This document shows positions 23,279 to 34,575 of a stretch of 64,000 bases of DNA, in pieces; position 1 is the first letter of the stretch; each line of letters opens with the position of its first letter. Source of the DNA: Artemia franciscana (Eukaryota > Arthropoda > Branchiopoda > Anostraca > Artemiidae); the NCBI RefSeq assembly GCF_032884065.1, contig NC_088866.1, forward strand, positions 33,399,519-33,463,518, read 5' to 3'. The notes below the pieces were generated by a model. The model was not told the DNA's origin. It ran no database searches and worked only from the letters and a program-made list of their open reading frames with translations. A program made the position numbers and the translations under genes.

Positions 23279-23685
23279 CTGAACGAAGAGTCTTTCAATA
23301 ATTATAAATATAGTTTCACCCAAGGGTAGTCCTATAAAAGCTACATCTGTCCTTTCTGTTTAGTACGATTGGCCAGACAACACATATATATTGTCTATAA
23401 TTACACATAATTATTGATGGTAATCACCATCAATAATTAATTGAAATCAATAATTAATTCAATAAATAATTGAAACTCAAAACGAGCAGAAACTAAGAGG
23501 AATACGTCTGATGCCCCCCCCCCGGTGCCTTCTAAAGACCAAAAAAATCTTGCACTTTACTGAAAATAACCGTTGTTTAAAGTTTTTTGTTCGTTATTTT
23601 GAGCTATGTGTTTTTATTTCTCTTTATATCAAAAAATAAAGATAAGGAAATCACCGTTATAACCAAGACAACTGAAAAAACTCAA
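23279..23685. other. AT-rich spacer before Helitron P4
   Basis: No gene seen. A short inverted repeat around ATTGATGGTAATCACCATCAAT (23412-23433) and several AATAATTGA repeats are present. Otherwise unremarkable. Confidence 0.45.
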
Positions 23686-25063
23686 TCTATATATATATAA
23701 AAATAAGTTGTCTGTCTGTCTGTGGATCTGTGGATCAGGTGACGTCATGTTTCTGTGTCGACTGACGTCATGTTTTCGACTGACGAAATTACGAAATTAC
23801 ATTGGGACACAAATGACGACCAGGACACCGGCACATAGGGAATATAAATGACGACCGGGACACTCAAAGAGAAAGCGACCGGGACACAAGGAATGTTCAA
23901 TTAGCAATTACCATCAACAAAACACCGTTAACAAACCATCACAAATGACGACCGGGACACAGGGAGTATAAATGACGACCAGGACATAAGTAAAAAAAAA
24001 AACTAAAAAAAAGGTAAAAACTACAAGAAAACTAAAAAGAAAAAAAACAAACTAAAAACTAATAAAAAAACTAAAAAAGCTAAAAAACTAAAAAAACTAA
24101 AAAATAAAAAAAACTAAAAAAGGAAACAAAAAGAAAAATAAAGGAGAAAAACAAAACTAAAAAAACTAAAAAGAAAAAACAAACTAAAACTAAAACTGAA
24201 ACTAAAAAAATAAAAATAAAAAAAAACTAAAAAGAAAAAAGAAAAAAAACTAAAAAAACTAAAAAAATGTAAAAACCAAAAAAACTAAAAAGAAAAAAAG
24301 GGGAAAAGTACAAAAATTTATTTCATCATTTACCATTTCAAAAACGAATGTATATACAGACTGGGACACCGGAATACAAATGACGACCGGGACACAGGGA
24401 ATATAAATGACGACCGGGACACAGGGACACAACTACAACGGGGGCGCCGGGGGGCACAGGGGGATATATAAATGACGATGGGGACACAGAGAATGTTCGA
24501 TTAGCAATCACCATCAACAAAGCTCAAGGGGAATCATTAGAATCATGAGGTATAACTAAAAAAAACTAAAAAAAAGGCAGAAAACTAAAACCTAAAAAAA
24601 ATAGCCATTCAAAAACGAATGTATATACAGACTGGGACACCGGGACACGAATGACGACCGGGACACCGGGACACAAGGAATATCAATGACGCCCGGGACC
24701 CTCAAAGAGAATTCACAGACTGGGACACCGGGACATAAATGACGACCGGAACACATGGAATACAAATGACGACCGGGACACCGGGGGGCACACGGGGATA
24801 TATAAATGACGACGGCGACACAGGGAATCGTCGATTAGCAATCACCATCAACAAAGCTCAAGGAAATCATTAGAATCATGAGGTATAGATCTGAATACGG
24901 ATTGTTTTCCCATGGACCATTATATGTTGCATGTTCAAGAGTCGGTAAACCTGACAATCTATTTATATGCACAGACAATGGGACAGCAAAGAATGTTGTA
25001 TATGTTGTATATATTTAAAACACCAAAATGTTGTATAATGTTGTATTTAAAACACCAAAATGA
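23686..25063 (+). mobile_element. Helitron P4 (+), 5' end to helicase tail, no 3' hairpin
   Basis: A|TCTATATATATATAAAAATAAG at 23686, GTTGTCTGTCTGTCTG, and two TGACGTCA sites within 80 bp (GGTGACGTCATG and CTGACGTCATG). Next come minisatellite and A-rich tract, further minisatellite, and the fossil helicase tail at about 24835-24995. The tail breaks off into a small tandem duplication of TTTAAAACACCAAAATG instead of a 3' module. The element is probably 3'-truncated or interrupted; the next CTAG end in this orientation is at 27900. Confidence 0.7.
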
Positions 25064-25065
25064 AC

Positions 25066-25142
25066 ATGCTGGAGTAGTCACTCGGTGAGAGAGGGTGTCA
25101 GAACGGAGAATGAAGGTCCCAGGTTCAAATCCTGGTTAGGCT
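25066..25142 (+). tRNA. tRNA-like sequence with A- and B-boxes
   Basis: TAGTCACTCGG (25075-25085) fits an A-box. GGTTCAAATCC (25122-25132) is a near-perfect B-box inside a T-arm with a full 5-bp stem (CCAGG TTCAAAT CCTGG). The acceptor arms (GCTGGAG and TTAGGCT) do not pair and the anticodon arm is unclear, so this is a pseudo-tRNA or the head of a tRNA-derived SINE embedded among Helitron pieces. Copy 2 is at 50593-50669. Confidence 0.4.
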
Positions 25143-25620
25143 AAAAAAGGTAAAAAACTAAAAACTAAAAAAAACTGAAAAAACTAAAAAAAGGCAAAAA
25201 CTACAAAAAAAACTAAAAACTAATAAAAAAATAAAAAAGCCGAAAAACTAAAAAAACTAAAGAAACTAAAAAAAGGAAAAAACTTAAAAAACTAAAAACT
25301 AAAAAAAACTAAAAAAAAGGAAAAATGAAAAATAGAAGAGAAAAAGAATACTAATAAAATTAAAAATAAAAATAAAAAAAAATAAAAAAGATAAAAAGCT
25401 AAAAAAAGTAAAAACCAATAAAAAACTAAAAAGAAAAAAAGGTAAAAAACTAAAAAAAATTTCATCTAAAAAACTAAAAAAAACTAAAAAAGGTAAAAAC
25501 TAAAAGAACTAAAAAAGTAAAAAAAAACTAAAAAAAGGAAAAAACTGAAAAATAAGCGGGATATAAAACAGGGGGATATAAATGACGACCGGGACACCGG
25601 GACATAAGGAATATAAATGA
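25143..25620 (+). repeat. A-rich AAAAACT higher-order tract
   Basis: Strand-asymmetric A-rich DNA made of AAAAACTA, GGCAAAAACTAC and AAAACTAATAAAA blocks, the same internal tract as in the Helitrons. It ends with a short minisatellite remnant (GATATAAATGACGACCGGG) at the junction with Rep sequence. Confidence 0.8.
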
Positions 25621-26516
25621 ATCAGAAAATACAACTCATGTTTCCAAATGACGTCGTTTGGAGCCCAAATTGAAAATCCAGATCAATTTATGTCTACTTT
25701 CAAAGTAAAAGGGCAAATTTATCATAGAGCAGGGTCTCTTCTACCATTCTCAGGCGAGAATCATAAATTTTTACAATTGTACTTCATCAGTGATAGAAAT
25801 TCTGAATTGAATGCACGTTGCGAAATTTCTCCCAACATTGAAAGGACAATCGTTTCCCAATTACAACATCTTTTCCACGAAAATAATAATTTAGTGCGTC
25901 TGTTCAAAACAGCCATCGATTTGATGCCTACTTATACGCATAAAATTGTTATTTCCGCTGACAAAACGCCTCCTGGCCAACATGTGCGTAGATACAATGC
26001 TCCAACTATCGACGAAGTGGCCATCGTTATGGTCGGTGATCAGTTTTTACCTCGAGATATTATTCTCAGGGTTTCCACCACACGTGCTACAACTAAAAAT
26101 AGGCCTACCAATAATACTTTAAAGAAATATAAACCACCAAAGCTTTGCTATGGCACTCGACTTGCCGTAAAAAAAAACAATGGAAAACCTAATAGAGGCC
26201 ACAATCTTGACAGGGCCTTTTGAGGGTGAGGCTGCTCTTATTCCTCGCATTCCCAAGATTCCAACGGATCTGCCTTTTCAATTTAAAAGATTGCAATTCC
26301 CAATTCGATTAGCATTTGCAATCACCATTAACAAAGCTCAAGGTCAATCATTAGAAAAATGTGGTATAGATCTTAATACTGATTGTTTTTCCCATTGACA
26401 ATTGTACGTTGCATGTTCGAGGGTCGGTAAACCTGACAATCTATTTATATGCAGCGACAATTGGACAGCGAAGAATGTTGTATATTCGCAAGTTTTACGC
26501 AGTTAATTTGTATTTT
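25621..26516 (+). pseudogene. Helitron Rep-helicase deletion chimera
   Basis: Opens with IRKYNSCF and MTSFGAQIENP, the N-terminal Helitron region also found in the minus-strand pseudogene at 17151-20022, and stays in frame to PRDIIL at about 26066. There it jumps to the far C-terminal helicase region, entered out of frame; on the other frame it reads PPKLCYGTRLAVKK, then (after an extra A in a run of nine A) ENLIEATILTGPF, FQFKRLQFPIRLAF, ITINKAQGQSLEKCGIDLN, a TGA in place of Gly after SH, and the terminal block to TAA near 26516. The HUH and most helicase motifs are deleted. This is an internally deleted derivative with no enzymatic capacity. Copy 2 is at 51148-52043. Confidence 0.83.
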
Positions 26517-26691
26517 ATCTATCTATCTATCTATCTATCTATATGAAAACAAGTTGTATGTATGCATGTTTGTTTGTTTGTAAAAAGAGCGTTTGCATAT
26601 GATGTCATTATTAGTACATACGGCTTTGTATATGCAGAGACAATGGGAAAGCCAAGAATGTTGTATATTCGCAATTTTTACGTAGTTTAAC
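26517..26691 (+). repeat. (TCTA)n and spacer A after the helicase tail
   Basis: TCTA tetranucleotide repeats, then a sequence resembling another Helitron family's 5' end (TATATGAAAACAAGTTGTATG, GTTTGTTTGTTTG), then GCAATTTTTACGTAGTTTAA. It is repeated downstream at 27546-27725. Confidence 0.65.
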
Positions 26692-27545
26692 TCCTGCAGA
26701 CGAAATGAATGCTTGCCTAAAAAATTCTAATTTATAGGCACACGTAAAAATATTAAAATTAACTACAAATATGCGTGTCCGATTGCAAAACGATGACTCT
26801 GGTCAAACAGTAGACTCAATTTCAGGACGTATATAACTACCTGCTGATTTCTGTAATTTAGTGACGTCCAAAAATGAATTGATTGAAAAAGTATTTCCGA
26901 ATATTCTAAAAAATTATAAAAATAATAAATGGCTAAGTGAAAGAGCGATTCTCGCACCCAAAAATATAGACGTCCACGAAATCAAAAATATTGTTTTGAA
27001 CAAGATTCGAGACCAGACAGTCCTTTACAAGTCAGTCGACACAGTTTTGGAACCAAATGAAGCGGTTTATTATCCATCTGAATTTTTAAATTCCATAGAT
27101 CCTTCAGGGTTTCCACCACACGTGCTACAACTAAAAATAGGCGTACCAATAATACTTTTAAGAAATATCAACCCACCAAAGCTTTGCAATGGCACGCGAC
27201 TTGCCGTAAAAAAAAACAATGGAAAACCTAATAGAGGCCACAATCTTGACAGGGCCTTATGAGGGTGATGCTGTTCTTATTCATCGCGTTCCCATGATTC
27301 CAACGGATCTGCTTTTTCAATTTAAAAGATTGCAATTCCCAATTCGATTAGTATTTGCAATCACCATTAACAAAGCTCAAGGTCAATCATTAGAAAAATG
27401 TGGTATAGATCTTAATCCTGATTGTTTTTCCCATGGACAATTGTACGTTGCATGTTCGAGGGTCGGTAAACCTGACAATGTATTTATATGCAGCGACAAT
27501 TGGACAGCGAAGAATGTTGTTTATTCGCAAGTTTTACGCAGTTAA
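26692..27545 (+). pseudogene. Helitron PIF1-like helicase, C-terminal half, broken
   Basis: From LTPADEMNACLKNS at about 26692 it follows Helitron helicases through LKLTTNMRVRLQND, a deleted stretch, LPADFCNLVTSKNELIEKV, WLSERAILAPKN, DTVLEPNEAVYYPSEFLN, GFPPHVLQLKIGVPIILLRN and LCNGTRLAVKK. After a +1 in a nine-A run it continues ENLIEATILTGPY to [19 protein letters not shown] and stops at 27545. Helicase motifs upstream (Walker A/B) are missing. Stops occur near 26740 and 26837. In an intact element this protein would unwind DNA with Rep. It is 5'-truncated and non-functional, but its last ~100 residues are the best preserved in the window. Copy 2 is at 52219-53072. Confidence 0.85.
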
Positions 27546-27743
27546 TTTGTATTGTATCTATCTATCTATCTATCTATATAAAAACGAGTTATGTGGATGC
27601 ATGTTTGTTTGTTTGTAAAAAGAGCGTTTGTATATGACGTCATTATTAGTACATACGACTTTGCATATGCACAGACAATGGGAAAGCCAAGAATGTTGTT
27701 TATTCGCAATTTTTGCGTAGTTTGAAACACATATATAAATCTA
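27546..27743 (+). repeat. Spacer B, direct repeat of 26517-26691
   Basis: TCTA repeats, ATAAAAACGAGTTATG, GTTTGTTTGTTTG, a TGACGTCA site, then a TTTGCGTAGTTTGAA segment. The offset from spacer A is about 1030 bp, matching the offset between the two helicase tails, so tail plus spacer form a direct repeat of about 620 bp. Confidence 0.7.
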
Positions 27744-27899
27744 TCTATATTTACAGGTGGGACACAGGGACACAACTACAATGGCGCATAACTAATATGG
27801 CGCGTAACGACTTACGCGTGCGGGGGGGCTTGGGGGGGGGGCGCGAAGCGCCCCACCAACTAGGTGTTGGGGTGGCGCGAAGCGCCACCCCAACAGCTA

Positions 27900-27900
<1 letters not shown>
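27744..27900 (+). mobile_element. Helitron 3' module (157 bp)
   Basis: Starts TCTATATTTACAGG and ends CTAG|T at 27897-27900, with both hairpins. Slight differences from the other modules (TTTACAGG; one fewer C before CACCAACTAG) mark it as an older copy. It directly precedes a TA array and another module. Confidence 0.8.

Positions 27901-27986
<86 letters not shown>
27901..27986. repeat. (TA)n between two Helitron 3' modules
   Basis: About 86 bp of alternating T and A. The second duplicate copy has four bases fewer. Confidence 0.95.
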
Positions 27987-27989
<3 letters not shown>

Positions 27990-28140
27990 ATATTCACAGG
28001 TGGGACATAGGGACACAACTACAATGGCGCGTAACTAACGTGGCGCGTAACGACTTACGCGCGCGGGGGGGCTTGGGGGGCGCGAAGCGCCCCCACCAAC
28101 TAGGTGTTGGGGTGGCGCGAAGCGCCACCCCAACAGCTAG
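27987..28140 (+). mobile_element. Solo Helitron 3' module (154 bp)
   Basis: A|TCTATATTCACAGG at 27987 and CTAG|T at 28137-28140, with no Helitron body attached: TA repeats on the left, unrelated AT-rich DNA on the right. This is the clearest example of the module behaving as a unit with TC/CTAG ends. Confidence 0.8.
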
Positions 28141-28197
28141 TTATATATAAATTGAAAGCTTAATATATACACAGATATTCAATCCTAAAAGTCAGAA

Positions 28198-28639
28198 TGA
28201 TTTGGACTTATGAAAGTTCTTAAGCTCGAACTGGCCAGACATGACAATAAACAACAAAGAGAGATAAAACTCTACAAAAAGAAAACTTCAAACGAGACGA
28301 CGGCCAGTAGAAAGGAAGGACTAAAACAATGCGGATATTTCGCCTGTATCCAAACAAGGCGTCCTCAGCTCAAGATAAAAACTAAAAGAAAACTAAACTA
28401 AAAGCAAATAAAAACCACCACCAATAATAATAAATACAATTGTCGCTATTTATCCACGTAGGGAAAAGCAGCTATTTGAGTTACTTCAATGAGAATCAAA
28501 GAGCAAGCTGAGGACGTCTTGTTTGGATACAGGTGAAATATCCGCGTTGTTTTAGTCTTTCCTTTCTATTGGCCGTCGTCTCGTTTGAAGTTTTCTTTTT
28601 GTAGAGTTTTATCTCTCTTTGTTGTTGATTTGGACTTAT
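28198..28639. mobile_element. Foldback hairpin with 14-bp flanking direct repeats
   Basis: TGATTTGGACTTAT occurs at 28198-28211 and 28626-28639 in the same orientation. Between them are arms of 121 bp (28250-28370 and 28506-28626), reverse complements with five mismatches, all transitions. The spacer is about 135 bp. If transcribed the arms would form a long dsRNA. The short lysine-rich frames inside are mirror images from the two arms and not evidence of coding. A foldback transposon or a hairpin-RNA locus are the alternatives. Copy 2 is at 53721-54162. Confidence 0.7.
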
Positions 28640-28845
28640 CAAAATACAAAAAGGGGAAGTATTTAAAACACATTTTGTTTTCAAATGCAAAGAATTTAAA
28701 TAAATAAATAGTTTTATTCCTCACGCCTCTCAATAAAAAAATTTCCACATAACTGACACCTTTTGAAAAGAAAAATGTTATGGCAGGGCGAAGAGCGAAT
28801 CGACTGCAGCACGATTGCCATTTAAAGTCGTCCTATGTTGATAGT

Positions 28846-30335
28846 CTAGAGATATGGTATGTTTATGTTTAGGCTATTGGAGAAGGCTTCCAGTGATTTT
28901 ATCTTTTCGTCTGGGAATGGTAGTTTGTTCCAGATCCTGATGACCCAGGGTATGAACAAATGATGGTAAAAATTAGATCTTGCAATCTTCATCTTCATAG
29001 GCTCCAATTGCAGACTATGCGATCTTTTGTTGCTTTGGGGAGTTATTTGAACAAGCTTGTCTTTTACGTTACCAAAATTCTCATGAACTATCTTGAAGAG
29101 GGCTTTTAAGTCTAAGATCGTTCTTCTTGTCTCAAGTTTATGGAGAGTGAGCCTTCTTAGAGCTTCGTCATACGGAAGGTTTCTGAATCCTTGAAGTCCT
29201 TGCAAAAAGTGTTTCTGGACTCGTTCTATTCTGTCAATATTCTTTTTGAGATATGGTGACCAGATGACAGTAGTATTCAAGCTGTGGTCTGACGTAGCTT
29301 GTTTATGCTGAGATCTTTGAGTGAATGTCAAGGTATCGTAGGGAGTGAGTGAGTAGCCAGAGAGTTTTTGATGATTTACGCACAACCACGCTGATCTACT
29401 TTTCTGGTTTGAGGTCTAAGCTCAGAATTACACGAAGGTCCTTTTCACAGGTAGATTTTGTCAGGTCAATACCTTTCATTTTGTATGAGTACGTAGGATT
29501 TTGGCGGCTAAGATATACGACAGAGCATTTTACTACATTTGGTGAAAGTTTGCTTTGGATTTGTGATGATGCACTAGCTTCTTCTAGGAGCTTTATATCG
29601 TCTGCCAACAGGCCGAAGACCGTTTGGGAAATGGCATTTATTCAAATGTCTATGTACATGACGAACAAGACTGGGCCGAGAACACTACCTTGTGGGACGC
29701 CACTGGTTGCATTTGTGGATAGTGTGTCTGCAACCTTGACTGCTATTTTTCTATCATTCAAGTATGCTGGGAGCCCATTTTTTAGCTATCCCTTGATTCC
29801 ATCGACTTCTAGGCAGTGGATGAGTTTTCGTAAGGATATTCCGTCGAAGGCCTTAATTAGATCGATTAGGATAATATCTATTGTAATCCCACAGTCCAGG
29901 GCAGACTGGATGTAGTTTTGTATAACTACTATTTGGGAAACAGTAGAATGATTTTTACGGAATCCATGCTGATGATCTAAGATGAGGCTGTTCAATTCGA
30001 AATGCAAGTTTAACTTTTCCACTGTGACCCTTTCCATGATTTTCAGGAAAGGTGAAGCAAGGCTGATCGGGCGATAATTCTCCGAGTCACTCCGTTTCCC
30101 GTTTCCTTTGAAAATAGGTGTTACATGGGATAGCTTCCAGGAAGTAGGAAACTTGCATTGCTCGAATGAGATTTGGAAAAGTATTGCCAGAGGTTCACAT
30201 AGCTCGTCTCTCACTTCTTTCAGGATAAAGGACGGGATGCCATCAGGATTGAGTGCTTTTGACCCTTTCATGCCCTTCATTGCTCTTACAACACTTCCTG
30301 GCGTGAAGCCAATGCTGTGAATCTTCAGAATTCAC
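28846..30335 (-). pseudogene. Non-LTR retrotransposon ORF2 (reverse transcriptase), 5'-truncated
   Basis: Reads on the minus strand from about 30335. In order: GFTPGSVVRAMKGMKGSKA, LNPDGIPSFILK, SHVTPIFKGNGKRSDSENYR, DHQHGFRKNHST, DLIKAFDGISLRKL (catalytic region A), GVPQGSVLGPVLF (~29672-29700), GLLADDIKLLEE (catalytic ADD, usually YADD, ~29600). After a frameshift near 29390 comes the C-terminal region WSPYLKKNIDRIERVQKHF to the stop at 28846. Stop codons lie near 29786 and 29638. The endonuclease domain and 5' end are absent. The C-terminal block is typical of CR1/Jockey-group LINEs. It would have copied LINE RNA into DNA and is now dead. Copy 2 is at 54369-55858. Confidence 0.86.
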
Positions 30336-33300
30336 GTTGCGTGTCAACACTGCTCCTTTAGTTTCTGCTTTTTTCGAGTTTGACTCTGTAATTTATTACA
30401 GTTTTTGTTCATGTTGGGTTTCAATTGTTTATTGATGGTGATAAGAATGAAATGTCAATTAAAAAAAAAGTTTTCATAACAACCTAGTTATGAATATATT
30501 TTATAACAATCCAAGGTCAACTTTCTACTTCAAGAGCAGAGCAGAATCAAAGATTTTTTGGCATGGGCTCACCTTGGTACTCGCTAGGGATTTGTGGAAT
30601 CCCTGGTGTACCCCAACCAATGCAATATTTGCCACTAGAACAAGGAATGTTCTGCATACTGCTCCTTTGGTTTCTACCGGTCGTTAACACATGAATTTCA
30701 TATGCTAGGTGCTGCTTCAAGTAGAAGAAGTAGGAGAAAGTATTGTGTCCCAGATATTGGCACCGTGAAGGGATATGCATATATTTCAAAACTTTGAAAA
30801 AGTCATAGACGTTTTTCACTCCAAAACAATTTTATTATCAAACGCCTCATGCGGCTATACAGATCAGTAACAGTTCTTGTCTATGCAAAATTAAAAAAAA
30901 AAGTATTAATGAAACTCGAGATAACATAAACTAAAGTCAAACTAAAACCTAAGACATTAAAAATTTTTACTTTCTGAAAAAAAAAATTCAAAATAAACTT
31001 TAAAATCAACTACGAATAAAAACAATAATGAATTATAACAAAATCTCCAAAAATTTGGTTAGTTCAAGATGAGATGGCTAGTTCTAATTCAGAATTTGAA
31101 GGAAAATACAGATTAAATGCAATCAGTAACTGTATTAGCGATATCTTTTTCATCTATAAATTTAGGAGTATTTTTGGCTGCGTGGATGTGAATGAATTCT
31201 TTCACTTATATTTGTGAGCGGGCTAAAGAAGCTAGGTATCTATTTCACACACTCCTCCTCCTCCTCATTATATTCAGAAATCCACTACATACTTCCTCCA
31301 TTGAGCAAACACCTTGCTTTAAAAATTTTCTCCCGGCTTCTTCACATCCCATCCACAATTATACACAAAGATTGATGCTATTGTTAACGGACTGGTAAAT
31401 TACAAGGAGTGGAAGGAATTGAAGTCAGACCAGAGACTGAATAATTTTTATACATGGAAAGTAGCCAGAGATGTCAGACATAATAACAAAGCTCAAATTA
31501 CATTAAAGTAGAAAAATACTGTCGATTCATGTGGTAGATGGGTCAGTAACTTTAACACTGTCTTAGTACATATTAAGTAAGTTTAGAGTAAAAAGAAAGA
31601 CACAAATGTTCTGTTTCTGTTCAAAAATGACTCGCTTGTCCCTAGTACATATAATTAAAAAGGCAGAAGAGACCCTAAAGAGAAGAACAAACTGAAAATT
31701 CAGTCTGAATCAATTGACAGTATTATTTTATGGGTTTCTTATTTATCATTTCGTGGTTGAGATCCCAAGGACGAAAATTCTCTTGCCAAAAATTTTACAT
31801 AATAGGAGATAATAATGCAAAGGTAAATTCTGGGGATTGGAGAAAACATTGAGAGGAGAATTGCTTCGATATGTCTCGATAGCTGTGTTTACTTTACTCA
31901 GACCTAGCCTTATCCAAATACAGTGCCTGAAAAATACTATTACTACTGCTGCTGATAACAACTCACTGCAACCACAAGCCATTTGAGGCTAACACAGCTA
32001 ATAATGCTCCTTTTCCATTCAAATATATCCAAATCTTACCTCTCCACACCCTGCCAAAAATTTATGCTCTTTAATTCTCACGGACCATTTTCTTGGTGGT
32101 TGGATAAGTCATAAGTCAATGAGATTTGGGTAAAAATTTGGATATTTTGGAATTTCTTTAAAAAAATCTATAATAGTAGAAAGCTCTACTGGTAAATAGA
32201 TGGTAAATAAGATGGTAAATAGCCAATTTACCATCTAAATTAAGTTCAACATGCTCCCAGGCTATAGACAATAGGCATTTGTGTGAGCGACCTGCAGTTT
32301 TCATCTGAATAACAATGACCTTGATCTAATATGGGTTAGAACCACACCAAGCTATTCATCATTAAATAATTCAACTAACAACAATGAGTTTTTGCATGGA
32401 TGCTTGAGTTTTTCCTTTAAATTAATCCTGTTCCCTACCAAAAAAATTAGATGTTCAAAATATAATCTTTGGAATCGAAATTAACGATATTTTATTCTAA
32501 AATATATTGAAAATAAAAAAAAAATATTATATATGTTTTATTCCCAACCTTAAGGAGGACAGGCCGCTTTCCCTTCATGGCCTGACCCCATCCACCCTCT
32601 AGAAAAAAAATTAACGATATTTATTTCCAAAACTTATGCGAGCTGACTCCTGACTCTCCATGGCCTGATATCTCCCCCCCCCCCTCGAAAAAAATATTAA
32701 CGAAAATATATTCCACAACTCATGGGATTTAACTCCTGGTTCTCCATCACTCTACCCATTCAATACGAAGACCGATTCTTAACGATAATTTATTCCAAAA
32801 TCAATGCGAGCTGACCCCAGGCCTTCCATCACCCGATCCTCTACTTCCAGAAAGAATTGCTCAAATTATGGCCTAGTAAAGATCATAAGGTTTCGGTGTT
32901 TTATTTTTTCCAGAGACAGAGACAGTTCATATGGAAGAAATTTTCATTTAAAATTAGAGGGGGGGGGTCACTCAATAGGAAATTGGAAGTGCTAATGCTC
33001 TTTTAAAAGTTAAAAATGATCAGAGGGCAACTAGTCCCTCAGCCTTTTTATCAAAATGGTTATGGTAAAAAATTTAAGATGGTTGTTTTATTAAAAATAG
33101 TTCATATGCAGAAAGTTTTCAACTCCTTTATTCATGAAAGACATGTGCGACTTTATGAGAAAATACTATTATTTCAGTCACGATAAAGGGAAAGACAGAA
33201 TCCCCTGAGAAAGTTAAAATAATTAAGCATGAACACGATCTATATGTCACTGCATTTATCATTGTTGTTTAAAAAATTTGTTGTTAAAAAAGCGACAAAC

Positions 33301-34284
33301 TCCCCTTCCCTCTTCATATTTGAGAATTAATTGCACAGAAGTTTGTCATTTTATTGCTTCATGTTTAGAATAGAGCTTTATAAAGATAGTGGCATTTGTT
33401 ATGGAGTTGAAAATGAATGAGAAGATAGTATCGATGGCTGTGAGAAAGTTTGAACTGGGAAAGACAATATTGATTATGGGCGGTATTTTTAACTTTTATT
33501 CCTTTTTGGTGCCCACATCTGCCACACTAGGTGTTTTACAATATATGATATCAGAAAAAGTAAGTAGATTCTTCTGCATACGTTCGTGCCCTTCAGGGTG
33601 CAAAAAAGGGATACAGCCTACTAATTTAGGTACTCTTATATTTGTAATAAGGAAGAATAAAATACTCCTGATCATTTTCAGCAACCTATTAATATTAATC
33701 AAAATTGAAATTAAGAGAAAACTAGAACGCTAGTTGAACACCATAAATGATACATGAGCTGAATTGGTAGAATTTTAAAGAGTTTAGACGGATAAATCTG
33801 AAAACTAAAAATCTTAGAAGCCTAGGTATATAAAAGAGAATTAAACTTTTTAAATGTAAAGAATTTTATTATCGAAAATAGAATTGTGTCAAAATTTGAT
33901 TAAAAGTTTAATTCTCTGAATTTTGAAGAGCAGGATTACAAATTTCTGAAAATCTATGGGGAGTTTTGTTTCTGAAACATAAAGGTTTAAAGTCCTAGAA
34001 TTGAAACATAGAGATATAAAATAGGGTTGAAAATAAGGTTAGAAAAATCCATAAAAGAAAGGCTTTTATCGAGATTCCTGCAAGAAATTTGAGTGGGATG
34101 GCCTCCTTTCATTAAAAAAGGGCTGTTGAAGTGATGAGGCACATTTGTTGTTTAAATAAAGAGTTAAAAACAAAGATAAAATTTATTGAACGTAAAAAAA
34201 CACACACTTAAGTGTAGGTTGCATATTTGTAATTGTCTACACATTGTTTTGAGTGGGTGCACCACTGACTCTGTGCACTGTACG
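30336..34284. other. AT-rich sequence with unassigned small open frames
   Basis: About 4 kb without a recognisable gene. Two frames deserve mention. The first is a minus-strand 90-codon frame (30547-30819) with no family signature. The second is a plus-strand 114-codon frame (33389-33733) that reads into a perfect donor-like GTAAGT at 33560-33565 after an SEK codon run; it could be an exon, but no partner exon was recognised. Homopolymer C and G tracts occur near 32680 and 32960. Confidence 0.45.
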
Positions 34285-34575
34285 GCACCCCGTGTTTCAA
34301 ACAATAGGCTGTACGAAAAGTGTGGTTCAATCCTGCTTTCTAGCGTTACAATTAGAGGAAGGTTGAGGTGGCTAGGGCACGTTCTGCGGATGAATGATTA
34401 CCAAACATTGTCCTTTCCGGCCAACAGTGTAAGGCTGAACTGGAGAACGTCCGTGGGTGGGGTGGGAGGATTTAGTGAAGAAAGATTTAAAGGTAATAGG
34501 AACCTACTGGGAGGATGTAAAAAGGGAGGCTTTGAATATGAGTTGGGAGGTGTTGAAGCGTACGTAGCTATGTTG
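34285..34575 (+). pseudogene. LINE ORF2 C-terminal remnant (RTE-like)
   Basis: Reads SNNRLYEKCGSILLSSVTI and then RLRWLGHVLRMND, the conserved tail block of RTE and related LINE polyproteins. After a frameshift near 34470 it continues YWEDVKREALNMSWEVLKRT up to a stop. The reverse transcriptase domain is absent, so only the 3' end of the element is present. Copy 2 is at 59808-60098. Confidence 0.7.

Noticed and set aside
22917-23323. Minus-strand frames of 106 and 67 codons
   Set aside because: No family features; the plus strand here holds the lectin-domain fragment, so these are antisense noise.
26517-26545. TCTA/TCTG repeats considered as a CRISPR-like array
   Set aside because: Simple tetranucleotide microsatellites without spacers, in eukaryotic DNA.
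29349-29915. 188-codon plus-strand frame over the LINE
   Set aside because: Antisense to reverse-transcriptase motifs on the minus strand (PQGSVLGP, LADD); no independent support.
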